DNA of 64,000 bases from positions 964,040-1,028,039 of the forward strand of contig MEUE01000001.1 in NCBI GenBank assembly GCA_001771585.1, given 5' to 3'. Below, piece after piece: positions 51,424 to 62,900 of this stretch. The notes under the pieces are model-generated. The model saw nothing but the letters and a program-made list of their open reading frames with translations. It was not told where the DNA came from and searched no databases. Within the stretch, counting starts at the first letter, position 1, and every line of letters starts with the position of its first letter. The position numbers were made by a program, and so were the translations under genes. Origin of the DNA: a candidate division WOR-1 bacterium RIFOXYB2_FULL_46_45 (lineage in GTDB: Bacteria; Margulisbacteria; WOR-1; XYC2-FULL-46-14).

Positions 51424-53133
51424 ACTCAATTTTGAGAAGCGTTCCTGAAGTCCTTTTAGCCTTTCCGGATCGTTTTCGGCTTCTTTTTTTGACAGTTCAA
51501 TCCTAAGTTCCGCCAGGTCGGCCTTGATTTTCTCTTTCTTCAAAGTATTGATACAGTCAAAAATCATCTGCGGACGGTTTTCGGTGTCGTCCGGCTTTAA
51601 GAGAATTTGCCTCACCGCGCTTTTTTCCTCGTCCGCGGCCAGATCGTCGATCCCTGAAAAATTGGCGGAAAGGGTGGTCGCGATTATTCTCCGGTACAAC
51701 GGATTAAAAAACAGTTCCGAATCGACCTGTTCCTTCATCTTTTCCCTCAAGTCGGCGTTTTCGAAAGCCAGGCGGACCAGGCACTTCTCCGCCTCTTCCG
51801 TTTTTGAGTTCGGTTTTTGAACCCCCCCTTTAGCCCCCCCTTTTCGGGATTGATAAAAACTTTTCTTGCGCGTCTCGGCCAGCAAAGTGTCAAAATCAAT
51901 CCCCAAGGTCTTGGCGGTCGATTTTAAATATTCCTTCCGTACAATCTCATTTTTTTCAACCGCCAAAATTGCCGCTGCCGCCTCCGCCGCTTTAGCTCTT
52001 CCTTCAATCTGGGAGAGATTGAATTTTTTAAACGTCCGGTCGATCCGGTAGGCTAGGGCGGAGCGCGAATTTTTCAGCAATTCAAAAAATTTTTCCGATC
52101 CGTTCTCTTTCAAAAAATCGGCCGGGTCTTTGGACTTTTCCATTGTCGCGATTTTAACTTCCACCTCCGCCTCTTTTAGGATCGCTTCGGCCTTTTCGGC
52201 GGCCAGCTCTCCCGCCGTGTCGGAATCAAAGGCGATCACCACCTGGTCGGTCAATCTTTTCAAGAGCTTTGCCTGAAAATGGGTGAAAGCGGTGCCGAGC
52301 GGAGCCACCGTATTTAAAAACCCGTGCCGGTGGCACATCATTAAATCGACATTTCCTTCAACCAGGATCGCGTATTTTTTCTTTTTTATCTCGTCGCGCG
52401 CGAAATTAAGCCCGAACAAATTTTCTCCCTTCTGAAAAATCGGAGAATCGGGAGAATTGAGATACTTCGGCTCAAATTCTCCAAAGGCCCTCCCCGAAAA
52501 GCCGACCGTGCGCCCCCGCTGGTCAAAGATCGGAAAGATAATCCGGTTCCTGAAACGGTCAAAATATTCTCTCCGTCCCTCTTTCGGTATGATCAGTCCG
52601 GCGGTTTCAAGATCTTTCGGATCAAAACCTTTTTTAATAAAGAAATTTAAAAGATTGTCCCAGCCATCAAGGGCAAAACCGATTCTAAAAGAAGAAACGG
52701 TTTTCTTTTCAAGTCCTCTCTTTTCAAAATAGCCGACGATCTTGTTATCGAGATTACCTTCAAAAAACTTGCAGGCCGCTTCCATCAGATCAAACAACCT
52801 TTGCTTTTTGTCTTTGGCGGCCGGGTCCAATCCGGACAAGTTTACTTCGATTCCCAGCTTCTCCCCGAGGATTTTTAGCGCCTCGACAAAATCGACTTTC
52901 TCAATCTTCATCACAAAATCGATGACTCTGCCTCCCTCTCCGCAGCCGAAGCAGTGGAACAATCCTTTCTCTTCCGAGACGGTGAAAGAAGCGGTCTTTT
53001 CGGAGTGGAAAGGGCAGAGGCCGAGATAATTTTTTCCGCGTTTTTTGAGCTGGACGTAGCCGGACACCACCTCCAGTATATTGGCGCGGTTTTTAATCTC
53101 TTCGGTAATTTCTTTTAAATTTATTTGTGCCAT
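51403..53133 (-). CDS. dnaG: DNA primase
   Basis: DnaG synthesises RNA primers at the fork. The 576-aa protein has the CHC2 zinc finger ([12 protein letters not shown] and [10 protein letters not shown]), the TOPRIM domain with [10 protein letters not shown] and AFDSDTAG, and a helical C-terminal DnaB-binding region. A linker, [13 protein letters not shown], is encoded by a C/T-rich CCCCCTTTAGCCCCCC run (around 51822-51841), another repeat-like patch. It sits in a macromolecular-synthesis cluster with rpoD and overlaps dgt by 13 nt. Confidence 0.95.
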   Translation of the reverse strand: MAQINLKEITEEIKNRANILEVVSGYVQLKKRGKNYLGLCPFHSEKTASFTVSEEKGLFHCFGCGEGGRVIDFVMKIEKVDFVEALKILGEKLGIEVNLSGLDPAAKDKKQRLFDLMEAACKFFEGNLDNKIVGYFEKRGLEKKTVSSFRIGFALDGWDNLLNFFIKKGFDPKDLETAGLIIPKEGRREYFDRFRNRIIFPIFDQRGRTVGFSGRAFGEFEPKYLNSPDSPIFQKGENLFGLNFARDEIKKKKYAILVEGNVDLMMCHRHGFLNTVAPLGTAFTHFQAKLLKRLTDQVVIAFDSDTAGELAAEKAEAILKEAEVEVKIATMEKSKDPADFLKENGSEKFFELLKNSRSALAYRIDRTFKKFNLSQIEGRAKAAEAAAAILAVEKNEIVRKEYLKSTAKTLGIDFDTLLAETRKKSFYQSRKGGAKGGVQKPNSKTEEAEKCLVRLAFENADLREKMKEQVDSELFFNPLYRRIIATTLSANFSGIDDLAADEEKSAVRQILLKPDDTENRPQMIFDCINTLKKEKIKADLAELRIELSKKEAENDPERLKGLQERFSKLSEISRSL

Positions 53134-54110
53134 TCTTTTGGGACAAACAGTTCTTCAAACTTTTCCGACGCGTAGCGGTCGCTCATGCCGCTGATAAAAT
53201 CGGTGGTGAGCCGCAGAATTTCTTTCTGTTCCATCTTTCTTTTGTAGCCCGGGAGCTCTTTTGGATGATAGAGATAGTGCCTGAAGAGGAGGCGGAGCAG
53301 GGCGGGGAGCTTGGTCTCTTCCGCTTTGGCGGTGGCGTTGGTATAGACCCGTTTGTAGAGAAAGTTGTACATGTTTTGCACCGCGGCACCGACTTTTTTT
53401 CCCATTTTGACATACGGTTTTCCGCGGCTGGTTTTTATAATATCAAAAAGGATCGTATCAAGCATGTGGACCTTCAAGACATCCATCGCTTTTCTTGGGA
53501 GGGATCCCTTCTTGAGTATCCCCGCGTTGATGGCGTCTTCCGTATCGTGGCGGATGTAGGCGATCCGGTCGGCTAGGCGGACCGCGGTCGCTTCCAGGGT
53601 CTTTGGCCACTCGGCGGTGTGGGTGTGGAGAGCAATCCCTTCAATCACCTCTTTGCAAAGATTCAATTTGTCGAGCACCGTGACTACCCGTACACTCTGT
53701 TCGCTGTGGTGGAAATGTCCGCCGAATTCTTTTAAAATCTGGTTGAGCACCGCTTCTCCGGCGTGTCCGAACGGGGTGTGTCCCAAGTCGTGTCCCAGCG
53801 CGATCGCTTCGGTCAAATCCTCGTTTAACCGCAAGGCGCGGGCGATCGTCCGCGCGATCTGCGCCACCTCCAGCGTATGAGTCAGGCGTGTCCGATAGTG
53901 GTCCCCAATGGGTGAGATAAAAACCTGGGTCTTGTGTTTTAATCTCCTGAAGCTTTTTGAATGAATGATCTTGTCGCGGTCGCGCTGGAAGGCGGTTCGC
54001 AAATTACATTCTTTCTCCGGCTTTGCGCGTCCGGCAGTTTTTGAGGCGAAACACGCGTAGGGAGACAGAAGTTTTTTTTCTCTCTCTTCTATCTCCCTGC
54101 GTATTATCAT
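53121..54110 (-). CDS. dgt: dGTPase-like dNTP triphosphohydrolase (HD family)
   Basis: The 329-aa protein hydrolyses dNTPs to nucleoside and tripolyphosphate. HD motifs are [34 protein letters not shown] and [29 protein letters not shown] is the family's second metal region. It is the short, non-E. coli form. It lies between ppdK and dnaG on one strand; linking dNTP pools and replication is plausible. Confidence 0.9.
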   Translation of the reverse strand: MIIRREIEEREKKLLSPYACFASKTAGRAKPEKECNLRTAFQRDRDKIIHSKSFRRLKHKTQVFISPIGDHYRTRLTHTLEVAQIARTIARALRLNEDLTEAIALGHDLGHTPFGHAGEAVLNQILKEFGGHFHHSEQSVRVVTVLDKLNLCKEVIEGIALHTHTAEWPKTLEATAVRLADRIAYIRHDTEDAINAGILKKGSLPRKAMDVLKVHMLDTILFDIIKTSRGKPYVKMGKKVGAAVQNMYNFLYKRVYTNATAKAEETKLPALLRLLFRHYLYHPKELPGYKRKMEQKEILRLTTDFISGMSDRYASEKFEELFVPKEWHK

Positions 54111-54114
54111 CCTA

Positions 54115-56790
54115 TTATTTTAGCTCCGCTTGCGCCGCCGCCAGTCTGGCGATCGGAACGCGGTAGGGTGAACAGCTGACATAGTTCATCCCGGCCTTCA
54201 CGCAGAATTCAACCGAGCTCGCTTCTCCGCCGTGTTCGCCGCAGATTCCGACTTTGAGCTTTTTGTTGGTTCCCCGCCCGAGCTTGATTCCCATCTGTAC
54301 CAGTTTGCCAACCCCCTGTTGGTCCAAGACCTGGAACGGATCATCCGGCAAAATCCCCTTCTCGACATACATCGGAAGAAAGGTTCCGGCATCGTCCCTG
54401 GAATAACCGAAGGTCATTTGGGTCAAGTCGTTGGTACCGAAAGAGAAGAACTCCGCCTCTTTCGCGATTTCATCCGCCAAAAGGGCCGCGCGCGGGATCT
54501 CGATCATTGTCCCGATCATGTACTGCACCTTTGCTCCGCTTTTTTTGATGATCTCGTCGGCGACTCTTTTTATGATATCGCGCTGGTTCTTGAATTCGTT
54601 TAACGAGCCGATCAAGGGGATCATTATTTCCGGTTTTACCTTGATCCCTTTCTTGCTCAATTCACAGGCGGCCTGGATAATCGCGGTCGCCTGCATCTCG
54701 GTAATTTCCGGATACGAAATTCCCAAACGGCAGCCGCGGTGTCCGAGCATCGGGTTGAATTCGTGGAGAGAAGCGACCTTCGCCTTTATTTTTTCAAGAG
54801 AAGTTCCCAGGTCATTTGCCAGCGCTTGCTGCGCCTCTTCCTCGTGCGGGACAAATTCATGCAAAGGAGGATCAAGCAGGCGGATTGTTACCGGTAAGCC
54901 GTCCATCGCTTCGAAAATTCCGACAAAGTCCCCCTTTTGCATCGGCAAAAGTTTGGCCAGCGCTTTCTTGCGCCCTTCCAGATCGTCGGCCAGGATCATT
55001 TCTCGGACCGCTTTGATCCGGTCCCCTTCAAAGAACATATGTTCGGTGCGGCAGAGTCCGATCCCTTCGGCGCCAAATTCCCGGGCGACCTTCGCGTCGT
55101 TGGGAGTGTCGCCGTTGGTGCGGACATTGATCTTGCGGAAAGTATCGGCCCAGCCCATCAAGGTTCCGAAATCCCCGGTCAGCTTCGGCTGCATCGTTTG
55201 GACCTGTCCTTCCATCACTTCTCCGCTTGATCCGTCGAGTGAGATCCAGTCACCCGCTTTGACAACCTTTCCTCTGACCGCCATCTGCTGTTTCTCGTAA
55301 TCGATTTCCAGATCCCCGCAGCCGGCAACGCAGCATTTCCCCATTCCTCTTGCCACCACCGCGGCATGGGAGGTCATTCCCCCTTTTGCGGTTAAAATTC
55401 CCTGTGCCACGTTCATCCCGCCGATATCTTCGGGAGAGGTTTCGATCCTGACCAAAATAACTTTCTTCCCGTCTTTGGCCTGTTCTTCCGCGTCGTCGGC
55501 GTGGAAGACGACCTGTCCGGAGGCGGCGCCGGGCGAGGCCGGCAATCCTTTGGCCAAAACGACTTTTTTTGCTTTCGGATCAAAGGTGGGGTGGAGGAGC
55601 TGGTCGAGTTGCGAAGGGGAAATTCTCATGACCGCCTCTTTTTTGGTGATCATCTTCTCTTTTACCATGTCGACCGCGATTTTAAAGGCGGCGGCGGCGG
55701 TCCTTTTCCCGTTTCTGGTCTGCAGCATCCACAGTTTCCCTTTTTGGATGGTAAATTCGATATCCTGCATGTCGCGGTAGTGTTTTTCCAGCTTTTTGTA
55801 AATTCCTTCCAGTGTCTTATACGCTTTGGGCATAACTTCTTCAAGAGTTTTTTGGCTCGCTTCGGTCTTGGTTTTGTGGTTGACCGGTTCCGGAGTTCTG
55901 GTTCCGGCAACGACATCTTCTCCCTGCGCGTTGATCAAATATTCCCCGTAAAAAATTCTCTCTCCGGTAGCCGGATTGCGGGTGAAGGCGACTCCGGTCG
56001 CCGAATCGTCTCCCATATTTCCGTAAACCATCGCCTGGACGTTGACGGCGGTCCCCCAATCTCCGGGGATGTTATTAATCTTTCTGTATTTAATCGCTCT
56101 CTCTCCCATCCATGATCCGAAGACCGCGTTGACGGCGCCCCACATCTGTTCTTTCGGATCTTCGGGGAAATTCTTCCCTGTCCGCTCTTTGATCTTCGCT
56201 TTGAATTTCAGGACCAGCTCTTTCAAATCCGCGACGGTTAGGTCGGTGTCGACTTTGATCCCGCGTTCTTGCTTCTTCGCTTTAATAATTACTTCAAACG
56301 GGTCTTCTTCGGTCTTGGTCTGCGGCTTCATGCCAAGCACCACATCTCCGTACATCTGCACGAAGCGGCGGTAAGAGTCCCAGGCAAACCGTTCGTTTTT
56401 CGACTGCTTGATCAAGCCCTGCACGGTTACATCGTTTAATCCAAGATTCAAAACCGTATCCATCATTCCGGGCATCGAGACCCTTGCTCCGGAGCGGACC
56501 GAGACCAATAGGGGGTTTTCGCTGTCGCCAAAGACCGCTCCCATTACCTTTTCGACTTTTTTCATCGCCAGGTCAATTTGCGCACCCAATTCTTTCGGGT
56601 ATTTGCGATCCATTTTATAATAGATCGTGCACATTTCGGTTGTTATGGTAAAGCCTGCCGGGACCGGAATCCCCAAGTTTGCCATCTCCGCCAAATTTGC
56701 ACCCTTCCCCCCCAACAAATTCTTCATCCCCGCCTTGCCGTCTGCCTTTCCTCCGCCAAACGAATAAACCAACTTTTTCCCTTTTGCCAT
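54115..56790 (-). CDS. ppdK: Pyruvate, phosphate dikinase
   Basis: PpdK interconverts pyruvate, ATP and Pi with PEP, AMP and PPi. The 891-aa protein has the ATP-grasp N-terminal half ([20 protein letters not shown]), the phosphohistidine domain [19 protein letters not shown], and the PEP-binding barrel with [45 protein letters not shown] and the C-terminal [15 protein letters not shown]. It has a GGAGG ribosome-binding site. Such enzymes often support PPi-based glycolysis or gluconeogenesis in anaerobes. Confidence 0.96.
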   Translation of the reverse strand: MAKGKKLVYSFGGGKADGKAGMKNLLGGKGANLAEMANLGIPVPAGFTITTEMCTIYYKMDRKYPKELGAQIDLAMKKVEKVMGAVFGDSENPLLVSVRSGARVSMPGMMDTVLNLGLNDVTVQGLIKQSKNERFAWDSYRRFVQMYGDVVLGMKPQTKTEEDPFEVIIKAKKQERGIKVDTDLTVADLKELVLKFKAKIKERTGKNFPEDPKEQMWGAVNAVFGSWMGERAIKYRKINNIPGDWGTAVNVQAMVYGNMGDDSATGVAFTRNPATGERIFYGEYLINAQGEDVVAGTRTPEPVNHKTKTEASQKTLEEVMPKAYKTLEGIYKKLEKHYRDMQDIEFTIQKGKLWMLQTRNGKRTAAAAFKIAVDMVKEKMITKKEAVMRISPSQLDQLLHPTFDPKAKKVVLAKGLPASPGAASGQVVFHADDAEEQAKDGKKVILVRIETSPEDIGGMNVAQGILTAKGGMTSHAAVVARGMGKCCVAGCGDLEIDYEKQQMAVRGKVVKAGDWISLDGSSGEVMEGQVQTMQPKLTGDFGTLMGWADTFRKINVRTNGDTPNDAKVAREFGAEGIGLCRTEHMFFEGDRIKAVREMILADDLEGRKKALAKLLPMQKGDFVGIFEAMDGLPVTIRLLDPPLHEFVPHEEEAQQALANDLGTSLEKIKAKVASLHEFNPMLGHRGCRLGISYPEITEMQATAIIQAACELSKKGIKVKPEIMIPLIGSLNEFKNQRDIIKRVADEIIKKSGAKVQYMIGTMIEIPRAALLADEIAKEAEFFSFGTNDLTQMTFGYSRDDAGTFLPMYVEKGILPDDPFQVLDQQGVGKLVQMGIKLGRGTNKKLKVGICGEHGGEASSVEFCVKAGMNYVSCSPYRVPIARLAAAQAELK

Positions 56791-56828
56791 TTTTACCTTC
56801 CTCCTTCTTATCCTTCATTCTTCTTCTT

Positions 56829-56853
56829 AAATTTTGCGTACAGCAAAATTTAC
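56829..56853. terminator. 10-bp hairpin between tRNA-Ala and ppdK
   Basis: TAAATTTTGC and its exact reverse complement flank a 5-nt loop (GTACA), one base from the tRNA 3' end. It is AT-rich, with no T-run; it may be a processing signal or weak terminator. Confidence 0.4.
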
Positions 56854-56926
56854 TGGAGCCGAGGGGGATCGAACCCCTGACCTCTTGACTGCCAGTCAAG
56901 CGCTCTCCCAGCTGAGCTACGGCCCC
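56854..56926 (-). tRNA. tRNA-Ala (anticodon GGC)
   Basis: The 73-nt cloverleaf has acceptor GGGGCCG/CGGCTCC with one G-U, D-arm TAGCTCAGCTGGGAGAGC, anticodon loop CTGGCAG and T-loop GGTTCGATCCC. No CCA is encoded. Confidence 0.93.
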
Positions 56927-56960
56927 GTGTCAATAAGTTATTATAACAAGATTTGAAGCT

Positions 56961-57932
56961 TCATTGTCGAAAATATTTGCTAACCGCTTCTTGCACTTCG
57001 GAGTCGACCGGCTGGAGGTAGAAAACCCCGTCCATCGATATCGGGTTGCCCCGCAGAGAATCCATGTCAATTTGTCCCAGCTCGTAGATTTTCTTCATCG
57101 ACAGGACAAAGCCGAGGACCTCTTTGGTGTTCAGGTTGGTCTGCAGATAGGATAAGAACTTCAGCATCAGCTTGGGATAGGAAAAGAAGGTTCCTCCCTG
57201 CATCATTTTCTTGGTCAGCGCCCCGACAAATTTTTGCTGGCGGGTTATTCTGCCGAAATCCCCTTCGCGGTCGTGCCGGTATCTTAAATAGGATAGAGAA
57301 TCGCGGCCGTTTAAGGTCTGCATCCCGGGTTTTAAATCGACATAAAGGTTCTGCGCGTAGTCGACATAAAACATCCTTTTTTCAACGTCGATCCGCACTC
57401 CGCCAATTTCATCGATCATCTTTTCGAGCCCGGAGATGTCGATGGTCACATAATATGGGATCTTAATTTTTAGGAAATTTTCGACGGTTTGCCGAGTCAA
57501 CTCCGCGCCGCCGTAGGCAAAAGAGTGGTTGATCTTGTCGAGCCCCCGCCCGGGGACGGCAACCAGGGTGTCGCGCGGAACAGATAAAATGTTGGCCTTG
57601 TTCCCCTGCGGATCCAGATGGACAACCAGGATGCTGTCGGAGCGGTGAATCTCAACCCCTTTATCCAGTCCGAGGATCAAGATGTTGGTTTTTGGAATCA
57701 GCTTCTCTCCCGGCAAAAGGGCCAGGACCGTTTCAAAGAGCATAAAGCGGCTTAGGATGGCGATCGCGAAGCCAAAGAAGACCGCCAGAATGATCGCGAA
57801 GGCAACCAAAATAATTTTTCCCCACGGTTTTTTGGGAGAAGAAGAATTTGGGGGGGGTGTTTTTGGCGATGGATTTCCCTTTCCAACCGATTCGTAAATA
57901 TTTTTTATAAAATCGTAGTTAATGTCGCCCAT
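56961..57932 (-). CDS. LytR-CpsA-Psr family phosphotransferase
   Basis: The 323-aa protein is a membrane-anchored enzyme that transfers glycans from lipid carriers to peptidoglycan or other acceptors. It has a Pro/Ser-rich cytoplasmic N-terminus, one membrane helix (about residues 38-62) and the LCP domain. Visible are TNILILGLDKG, SDSILVVHLDP, ILSVPRDTLVAVPG, YGGAELTRQTVENFLKI and YLRYRHDREGDFGRITRQQ, with the Arg/Asp set that binds the pyrophosphate. It overlaps yqeK by 14 nt. Confidence 0.9.
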   Translation of the reverse strand: MGDINYDFIKNIYESVGKGNPSPKTPPPNSSSPKKPWGKIILVAFAIILAVFFGFAIAILSRFMLFETVLALLPGEKLIPKTNILILGLDKGVEIHRSDSILVVHLDPQGNKANILSVPRDTLVAVPGRGLDKINHSFAYGGAELTRQTVENFLKIKIPYYVTIDISGLEKMIDEIGGVRIDVEKRMFYVDYAQNLYVDLKPGMQTLNGRDSLSYLRYRHDREGDFGRITRQQKFVGALTKKMMQGGTFFSYPKLMLKFLSYLQTNLNTKEVLGFVLSMKKIYELGQIDMDSLRGNPISMDGVFYLQPVDSEVQEAVSKYFRQ

Positions 57933-58464
57933 TTTTTTGTTTCAACAGGGAATCCCTTGTTTTGATTGTCTGCCGATAGATCGGCAGTCCTTCCGCCCTT
58001 ATAAATTCTATCATGGAATTTAAAGATTCAATAACCGCCAGGTCCAAATTTTTAAAAGCCAGCTTCCTGATCTTTGCGACTCCCCGAAAATCCCTTTTCG
58101 GTTCGATATGGTCGGCCAGGTAAACGATCTTGTCAAGCTTTGACATCCGGCCGCTTCCAACCGTGTGCGACCTGATCGCGGACAAAATTTCAGGGTCGGT
58201 TATGCCAAACAGTTCTTTTGCGAAATGCGCGCTCAAATCGGCATGGAGAAGTTTCGGGTTTTTTCTCTGGACTTTGTCAATTTTCCATTCCAGCTCTTTT
58301 GCCTTTTTCAGCATCTCGTCGGGAGTGAGGAACCGGGAACAATCGTGCAAAAGGGCGGCAATTTCGGCCTTTTTAGCGTCCGCACGGTAATGTTTGGCCA
58401 AAGCCCGGGCGACTTTGGCCACCCTCAACGAATGCCTATATCGCGTTTCGCGGGCGTGATTCAT
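57919..58464 (-). CDS. yqeK: YqeK-type HD hydrolase (Ap4A hydrolase)
   Basis: The protein is 181 aa from ATG 58464 (MNHARETRYRHSLRVAKVA) after AGGAGG. The HD motifs RYRHSLRVAKVARALAKHY, AALLHDCSRFL, HTVGSGRMSKLDKIVYLADHIE fit symmetrical diadenosine tetraphosphatase YqeK. A much longer in-frame extension upstream is rejected, as it runs through the promoter and the divergent gene. The partners nadD and rsfS, often adjacent, are not present here. Confidence 0.88.
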   Translation of the reverse strand: MNHARETRYRHSLRVAKVARALAKHYRADAKKAEIAALLHDCSRFLTPDEMLKKAKELEWKIDKVQRKNPKLLHADLSAHFAKELFGITDPEILSAIRSHTVGSGRMSKLDKIVYLADHIEPKRDFRGVAKIRKLAFKNLDLAVIESLNSMIEFIRAEGLPIYRQTIKTRDSLLKQKNGRH

Positions 58465-58484
58465 TGACCTCCTGCCTTGGCGAT

Positions 58485-58536
58485 AGTATAGCAAGAAAAA
58501 AAAGTGGTTGCAAATGGTTTTGGAATTTGGTATAAA
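58485..58536. promoter_or_regulatory. Bidirectional promoter with shared palindromic -35
   Basis: TTGCAA at 58508-58513 is its own reverse complement. On the plus strand, 17 nt further, TATAAA (58531-58536) serves the PorV-like gene. On the minus strand, exactly 17 nt further, TATACT (58490-58485) serves yqeK. One hexamer thus gives two optimally spaced promoters, which cannot be occupied at the same time. Confidence 0.65.
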
Positions 58537-58565
58537 TAACGCACGCGTACCTATAAATAAATAAA

Positions 58566-59945
58566 ATGAAAAAGCTATTCGTAATAGCGGCAGTTTTTTT
58601 GCTGTTGAGCGGCGTGTTGTTGGCGGCAACCAAGATCGCGGACGATCCGGTCCGGCTTGGGGTCGGCGCCCGTCCGCTCGGTTTGGGTAAGGCATATATC
58701 GGCTTGGCGGACGATGTCAACGCGATCTTTATGAACCCGGCGGGATTGGCACAGCTCAAACAATGGCAGATCACCTCTCTTCAAGGAAAATTTGTCAACG
58801 AAGTTAATTATCTGACGGTCGGCTTGGCTGTTCCGGTTCAACAAGGTGTTTTTGGTATCGGCTACTTGGGGAGCAATCTTGGATACACCACTTCTTCCAC
58901 TTCAATAGAAGGGGGAAGAGTGGTTTCCGACGGCAGTACGGTCAGCTATGCCGACTACGACCATGTCATGCTTTTTTCATATGCGTTTCCGTTAAACCCG
59001 ATGTTGTCGGGAGGCGCAACCCTCAAGATGTTTTCGAAGAATTTGAGCGGGACGAGCCAGGGGGGAGCGAGCGCGTCCGGGTATGATGTTGATTTGGGCT
59101 TGATGTTTAAACCGAGCAAGCCGTTGAATCTGGGTTTGGCGCTGACAAATATTTTACCGGCCAGTTTTGGAGGGCGAATCGTTTGGAACACGGGAGTGAT
59201 AGAAACCTTCCCGGCGACATTGAAGGGAGGTCTTTCTTTAAAAGTGTGGGGGAAAGAGGGGTTGAGGAAGATGGGGAACCAGAAGCTGACCTTTAATCTT
59301 GACGGCGAATATTATCCGACGCAGACTTATTTACCGTCGCTCTTTCATGTGGGTGTGGAGTGGCAGCCGATTAAATTTCTAGCGATTAGGGGTGGTATCG
59401 ATCAGGAGTGGATCGGGACGGGGAACAGCGGTCTGGGAGTGAGTAACAATTTGACCGGCGGTATCGGATTATTTTATCGTGAATTCAGGTTTGATTACGC
59501 GTATCATCAATTCAACGCGACGCCGGGAGTCGACAATCATTTCTTTGCCCTGTCCTATGGGATACCATTGGACAAAGACGATGACGAACCATCCATTATA
59601 ATGCCTGTCGGCAAGGCGCAGGCAAAGGCGCAGGCGCAGGTAAGGACAGAGGCAAAGGTAAAAAAGACAGAAATAAAACCGGTCAAGAAACCAATCAAGA
59701 AACCGGTGGTTATTAAAAAGAAACCAATTGTCAAGAAACCGATTGCAATCAAGAAGAAACCAATTATCAAGAAACCGGTAAAGACAATTGTCCTTGCGCA
59801 AACCTTAACCCCGGAAGCGAAGCAAAAGATCGCGGTGAAACAGGTTGAGAACGAATTGATCTGGCTGCTTGTCAAGGCGGGCTTGTTCACCGCCGCGGCG
59901 GTGGTTGGGATCGGATCACTCTTGAGGTTTATCAGGAGAAAATGA
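58566..59945 (+). CDS. PorV/UPF0164-like outer-membrane beta-barrel with C-terminal anchor
   Basis: The 459-aa protein has a signal peptide (MKKLFVIAAVFLLLSGVLLAA). Then comes LGVGARPLGLGKAYIGLADD and AIFMNPAGLAQL, the start of PorV/FadL-type barrels. Alternating strands continue to about residue 335. After that a Lys/Pro-rich repeat follows (KKPIVKKPIAIKKKPIIKKP), beginning with a 33-nt GGCRYA repeat copy. The protein ends with a hydrophobic helix and FIRRK. A helix after a barrel is unusual and may be an inner-membrane or sorting segment. It is coupled by ATGA to the beta-helix gene, suggesting assembly or secretion of that protein. Confidence 0.7.
   Translation: MKKLFVIAAVFLLLSGVLLAATKIADDPVRLGVGARPLGLGKAYIGLADDVNAIFMNPAGLAQLKQWQITSLQGKFVNEVNYLTVGLAVPVQQGVFGIGYLGSNLGYTTSSTSIEGGRVVSDGSTVSYADYDHVMLFSYAFPLNPMLSGGATLKMFSKNLSGTSQGGASASGYDVDLGLMFKPSKPLNLGLALTNILPASFGGRIVWNTGVIETFPATLKGGLSLKVWGKEGLRKMGNQKLTFNLDGEYYPTQTYLPSLFHVGVEWQPIKFLAIRGGIDQEWIGTGNSGLGVSNNLTGGIGLFYREFRFDYAYHQFNATPGVDNHFFALSYGIPLDKDDDEPSIIMPVGKAQAKAQAQVRTEAKVKKTEIKPVKKPIKKPVVIKKKPIVKKPIAIKKKPIIKKPVKTIVLAQTLTPEAKQKIAVKQVENELIWLLVKAGLFTAAAVVGIGSLLRFIRRK
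59613..59662 (+). repeat. 33-nt GGCRYA repeat, copy 4 (in the PorV-like gene)
   Basis: The first 33 nt (59613-59645) align gap-free with the other copies; a further partial unit follows. It is read as Lys-Ala-Gln-Ala-Lys-Ala-Gln, as in nadC. Confidence 0.8.
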
Positions 59946-62900
59946 AAAAACTTCTTTTTATTCTGTTGCTGATTGCCGGAAGCTGGTTGTCGATAGCCGG
60001 TCAATCAGGAGCGGCTACCTACACCGTAACCAACTGCGCCGATACCACCGATCCCGGAACATTGAGGACGGCGATAACGGATGCTGTGGCAAATCCGGGT
60101 GGAGACGAAATTGCGTTTAATATTCCCCGAACGGATGCCAATTATGTAACGGTTGAAGGGGTAAGTTATTGGATAATAAAAGTCGCTTCGGCGCTCCCTG
60201 TTTTTGAGGCTCCTTTCGGCGGCGAGACGGTTATTGACGGCAATACACAGACGGACAATGTCGGAGACGACAATCCCCTGGGGCCTGAAATTATGATCAG
60301 CGCGGAAGCGGGATCCAGTTTTGACGGATTTGATTTTCCAACATCCAACACGATAAAAAGCCTGATAATTAACGGTTTTTCGGGTGGGGGAAGGTACGCG
60401 ATTAATATTTCCAGCAACGCGAATACGATTTGGGGCTGTTATATCGGTACTACCGCGACCGCCTCTTCGGCGGCAGCCAATCCGAACGATGGCGGAATTT
60501 ATATAAATAATGGACCTAATAATTATATTGGAAGCATCGAAGCGGGCAATCGGAATATTATTTCCGGCAACGGCGCGAACGGGGTTGATATCAATGGAGG
60601 AGTTTCCACCGGCAATTATATTTTGGGCAACTATATCGGAACAGATAGATTGGGGGAAGCTTCTGTTCCCAACACCGGGGCAGGAATTCAAATAATGAAT
60701 AGCGCCGATAGTAATTATGTCGGCAATGGATCGGCCGCTGGCAGGAATATAATATCCGGGAACGGCGGAGTCGGAGTCAATGTTTTTAGCGCCACCAACA
60801 ATATTATTGTAGGGAATTATGTCGGCCTTAACGCGGCCGGGGATGCCGCGGTTGGGAACAATGACGTTGGAGTACAATTTGACAACAGTTCAAGCGGCAA
60901 CTATGCCGGAGACGGAACCGCCGGCGGAAGAAATATTATTTCCGGAAACAGCGGAGGGGGATCTGATGGGGTTAGAATAAGAGGGGGATCAAGCGGAAAT
61001 TATGTTTTAGGGAATTATATCGGGACAAATCCTTCCGGCGATACTGCTATCGCGAATAACCGGCACGGGATAAGGATAAACGACAATTCTTCAAACAATT
61101 TCATAGGGGACGGTACTTCCGGGGGTAGGAATATTATATCGGGGAATACACAGCACGGGATTGATATTATTGACAGCGGTTCTTCAAGCAATACGATTAA
61201 AGGGAATTATATCGGGACGGACGTAAACGGGACGGCGGACTTGGGGAACGGGCAGCGGGGGATAAACATGGAAGGCGAGGCGAATTCGAATACGATTGGG
61301 GGAGTCAATGCCGGAGACAGAAATATAATTTCCGGCAATGTATGGCAGGGGATTTATACCAACACAAACAGCAATACGATATTGAATAATTATATAGGGG
61401 TGAACGCGAGCGGGACCGGGGTGGTGGCGAACGATTCACATGGGATAATGATAGACACGGGAGCGACCGGGAATAATGTTGGGAACGGCGCGGCCACGGG
61501 AAGGAATGTGGTCTCTTCAAACGGAGGGAGCGGGATATTTCTTTCGGGAAGCACGCTTAACACAATTGACGATAATTATATCGGGATAGGGTCCGATGGG
61601 ACGACCAAGAACAAGAATAGCGAGTGGGGAATTAGTTTTCTGTCGGGAGCGGACAGCAATACGGTTGAATCCTGCGTAATTGTCTGGAACAATTCCGGGG
61701 GAATTGCGCTTGAAGATGCGGATCAGAACAAGATCCTTGCCAATTATATTGGGATAGGAGGGGACGGTACGACCGCGATGGGGCATAACGGACCGGGTAT
61801 TTTAATGTTTGGAGGGGCAAATAACAATCAGGTAGGGAACGGAGCGGCGAGCGGTAGGAATATTATTTCAAACAATACAACCAACGGTATCAGTATAGAT
61901 GATGCCGGGTCGGATTCGAATATTATAAACAATAACTACATTGGAACCGAAGCGGATGGGACCACCATGGCAAGCAATACGGATAACGCGGTTAACGTTA
62001 ACGGGAGCAGCGGGACAGAGGTAAAAAATTCGCGCATTTATGCGGACGGGGTAAGGGGTATAAATTTGGCGGGTGGAGCCGGGACCTATGAAATATCAAG
62101 TAACGTTGTGGTTGGGACAAACGCGCAAAACGGGTTGCAGGTTGGAGATGACGGAGACGCCGTTAACGGTGGGACCATATCGAGCAACGAGGTCAGGGCC
62201 TTTGAAAGAGGAGCTTCGGTGTATTTGGCGGTTGGCGAAACCTTGACCTTTAATCATAATACTTTGGCAAAAAACGACAACAATGTTGATTTGGCTACCG
62301 GAATTATTGTTAATTCGGGTACCGTTGACATCGAAAATTGTATAATTACAACCGCTCCTACCAACACCTCTGTTCCGGATTACAGCTTTGGCGTTTTAGT
62401 TGACGGGACAGGAGGAGATCCTTCAATTGCGAACGTCAGTTATTCGGACGCTTACGGTAATAATGAAAACTGGTTTAATAATAGCGGGACGTTGAATCTA
62501 CAGACGGGGACAATCTCTGCGACCGCGAAATTTACGGATGCGGATGGCGATGATTTTACTTTGGCATTAAATTCGCCTTGTATCCACACGGCGACTCCCG
62601 CTACCTCTGATATGGGGGCGTACCAGTACGATATGTCGGCCGGAGGGGTCCCTGCGGTGAGAGTGATTTCTCCAAACGGCAGCGAGAGCTGGGAGGCAAA
62701 TTCGGCACAAACAATAACCTGGCAGGCTTCGCAGGACGCTGACGGCATTAATGCGGTCAATCTTTCTTATTCGACTAATAGCGGCACAAGCTACACTTTG
62801 ATTGAGGCAGGATTAAGCAACACCGGCAGTTATTCTTGGACAGTTCCGATCCTTGCGGCTACCAGCGCTACCTGCAGGATCAGTGTTGAGGCAATAAGCG

